This document shows, piece by piece, positions 4,943-6,111 of a stretch of 6,111 nt of DNA (positions within the stretch are counted from its first letter, which is position 1; the number at the start of each line of letters is the position of its first letter). A program made the position numbers and the translations under genes. The stretch lies in NCBI GenBank assembly GCA_036258675.1, contig DATADD010000114.1, forward strand, positions 1 through 6,111, read 5' to 3'. This DNA comes from DATADD01 sp036258675. Lineage in GTDB: Bacteria > Actinomycetota > CADDZG01 > WHSQ01. The notes under the pieces were generated by a model. The model searched no databases. It was not told the origin of the DNA and worked only from the letters and a program-made list of their open reading frames with translations.

Positions 4943-6111
4943 ATGAGGGACCGGGGCAAAAGAGGGCAGGCCGACCGCTACTCCGGGATGGTGCGGAGCG
5001 TGCGGACGCGCGCGCGCAAGCACATGCGCCATCGCTGGCAGTGGGTGGCTCTCGGCATCGTCGTTGTCCTGGCCGCCCTCGCCGGCGGCGCGCTGTGGCT
5101 GTACGTCGACACCTCGAACAGGATCCAGACCGAGGTCGAGCATGTGCAGCCGCCGCGCAACGAGGGCGACCCCTTCAACGTCCTCCTCGTGGGCTCCGAC
5201 TCGCGCGCCGGGCTCACGGAGAAGGAGCAGGAGAGGCTCGCCGCCGAGGACGAGACGCCGCTGGGGGAGATAACCGGCGAGCGCGCCGACACGCTGATCG
5301 TGGCGCACGTCGACCCCGCCACCGACCGCATCACGATGGTGCAGTTCCCGCGCGACCTGTGGGTCCCGGTCGTGGGCCGGGGCCGGGACCGCATCAACTC
5401 CGCGCTCCTCGAAGGCAAGGGCGCTCTCGTGAGGACGGTGGAGAGGCTGACCGGACTCGAGATCAACCGCTACGTCCAGATCAACATCGCCGGCTTCCGC
5501 GACCTCGTCGACGCGATCGACGGCGTCGACGTGTGCGTCCCCGACCCGATCCCGTTCGACCCGAGCACCGGCCTCGAGATCAAGGAGCCCGGGATGGTGC
5601 ACTTCGACGGGGACCGCGCGCTGCGCTTCGTCCGCTCCCGCAAGGTGTTCGGCACCGGAGACCTGGAGCGCATACAGAACCAGCAGAGGTTCCTCTCCGC
5701 CGCGATCGACAAGATCACCTCGATCGGCACGCTCATCAACCCGGGGCGGATACGCGCCTTGATCCGAACGGCGGGCGAGAACCTCCGCATAGACGACCGC
5801 ACGAGCCTCCCCGATCTCTACCGCATCGGCCAGAGGCTGAAGACGTTCGACCCGCAGCTATACGAGGCCTACACGGTTCCCAACCTCGGCATCAGCGAGT
5901 CGCCGGTGATCCGGCCCGACCGCACCGCGATGAGGGTGCTGTTCGATGCGATCGCAGCCAACGAGTCGCCCGCAGCCGCCGACGGGGTCCCGAGCGTCGC
6001 CCCCGGCGACGTCGATGTCGCGGTGCTCAACGGGACCTTCGAGGACGGGGCAGCGCGCGCCTGGGCGATCTCTTCCGCGCGGGTGCCTTCACGGAGGGCA
6101 TCGAGCGTCGC
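4943..6111 (+). CDS. LytR-CpsA-Psr (LCP) family cell-wall polymer ligase, partial at 3' end
   Basis: The gene starts at ATG 4943 and runs off the window (389 full codons visible). LCP proteins transfer lipid-linked anionic polymers or arabinogalactan-type glycans to peptidoglycan outside the membrane. Seen: a basic cytoplasmic N-terminus (1-31, many Arg/Lys), one membrane segment (about 32-55), then the LCP domain (about 78-265). It holds FNVLLVGSDSR (78-88), ADTLIVAHVDP (115-125), FPRDLWV (135-141), RFVRSRK (228-234) and GDLERIQNQQRF (239-250); these contain the Arg and Asp residues that bind the pyrophosphate of the lipid substrate in known members. A LytR_C domain begins at VDVAVLNGT (357-365). 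After the G-run at 6047-6050 the frame stops resembling LytR_C and another frame takes over, so a one-base deletion is suspected. The LCP domain itself is intact. The topology places the catalytic domain outside the cell. Confidence 0.93.
   Translation, partial: MRDRGKRGQADRYSGMVRSVRTRARKHMRHRWQWVALGIVVVLAALAGGALWLYVDTSNRIQTEVEHVQPPRNEGDPFNVLLVGSDSRAGLTEKEQERLAAEDETPLGEITGERADTLIVAHVDPATDRITMVQFPRDLWVPVVGRGRDRINSALLEGKGALVRTVERLTGLEINRYVQINIAGFRDLVDAIDGVDVCVPDPIPFDPSTGLEIKEPGMVHFDGDRALRFVRSRKVFGTGDLERIQNQQRFLSAAIDKITSIGTLINPGRIRALIRTAGENLRIDDRTSLPDLYRIGQRLKTFDPQLYEAYTVPNLGISESPVIRPDRTAMRVLFDAIAANESPAAADGVPSVAPGDVDVAVLNGTFEDGAARAWAISSARVPSRRASSV

Noticed and set aside
4889..5602. 237-residue minus-strand ORF opposite the LCP gene
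   Set aside because: It is antisense to the conserved LCP domain, with no domain or plausible ribosome binding site.

Overview
The window is very GC-rich, with strong G/C preference at third codon positions. It uses a GTG start and two probably leaderless ATG starts. It ends in a LytR-CpsA-Psr (LCP) cell-wall ligase gene. Together with a crotonyl-CoA carboxylase/reductase this points to a high-GC Gram-positive bacterium (Actinomycetota), possibly a deep or uncultured lineage. I cannot fix the genus from the sequence. Nothing here looks mobile: I see no transposase, integrase, tRNA, CRISPR array or phage gene.

Layout. (1) 1-196, plus strand: the last 64 codons of a thiolase. (2) 197-455: a non-coding convergent spacer with GC-rich hairpins, probably a two-way termination zone. 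(3) 456-1799, minus strand: a complete crotonyl-CoA carboxylase/reductase (ccr). (4) 1800-1859: a 60-bp divergent promoter region holding an almost perfect 11-bp inverted repeat next to both start codons. (5) 1860-3020, plus strand: an acyl-CoA dehydrogenase. (6) 3029-3463, plus: a small DUF2007-like protein with a C-terminal membrane segment. (7) 3489-4892, plus: a class II fumarase/aspartase-family lyase. (8) 4943-6111, plus: an LCP-family protein cut by the window end, with a probable one-base frameshift in its last 65 bases.

How the genes fit together. Thiolase joins acetyl-CoA units or cleaves 3-ketoacyl-CoA. Ccr reductively carboxylates crotonyl-CoA to ethylmalonyl-CoA. The acyl-CoA dehydrogenase oxidises a short acyl-CoA. 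This set suits C4 acyl-CoA metabolism: the ethylmalonyl-CoA pathway for acetate-type carbon, or supply of ethylmalonyl-CoA/butyryl-CoA. The mutase, epimerase, mesaconyl-CoA hydratase and malyl-CoA lyase genes that would prove an ethylmalonyl-CoA pathway are not in this window. The acyl-CoA dehydrogenase, DUF2007-like and lyase genes are closely spaced (8 and 25 bp) and probably form one transcript. The LCP gene has its own promoter-like sequence and belongs to envelope assembly.

The window is mostly ordinary metabolism. The points most worth a second look are the symmetric ccr/dehydrogenase operator-like repeat, the mixed fumarase/aspartase signatures of the lyase, the 10-codon ORF that bridges two genes through stop/start overlaps, and the G-run frameshift in the LCP gene. 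I found no convincing evidence of an undescribed system.
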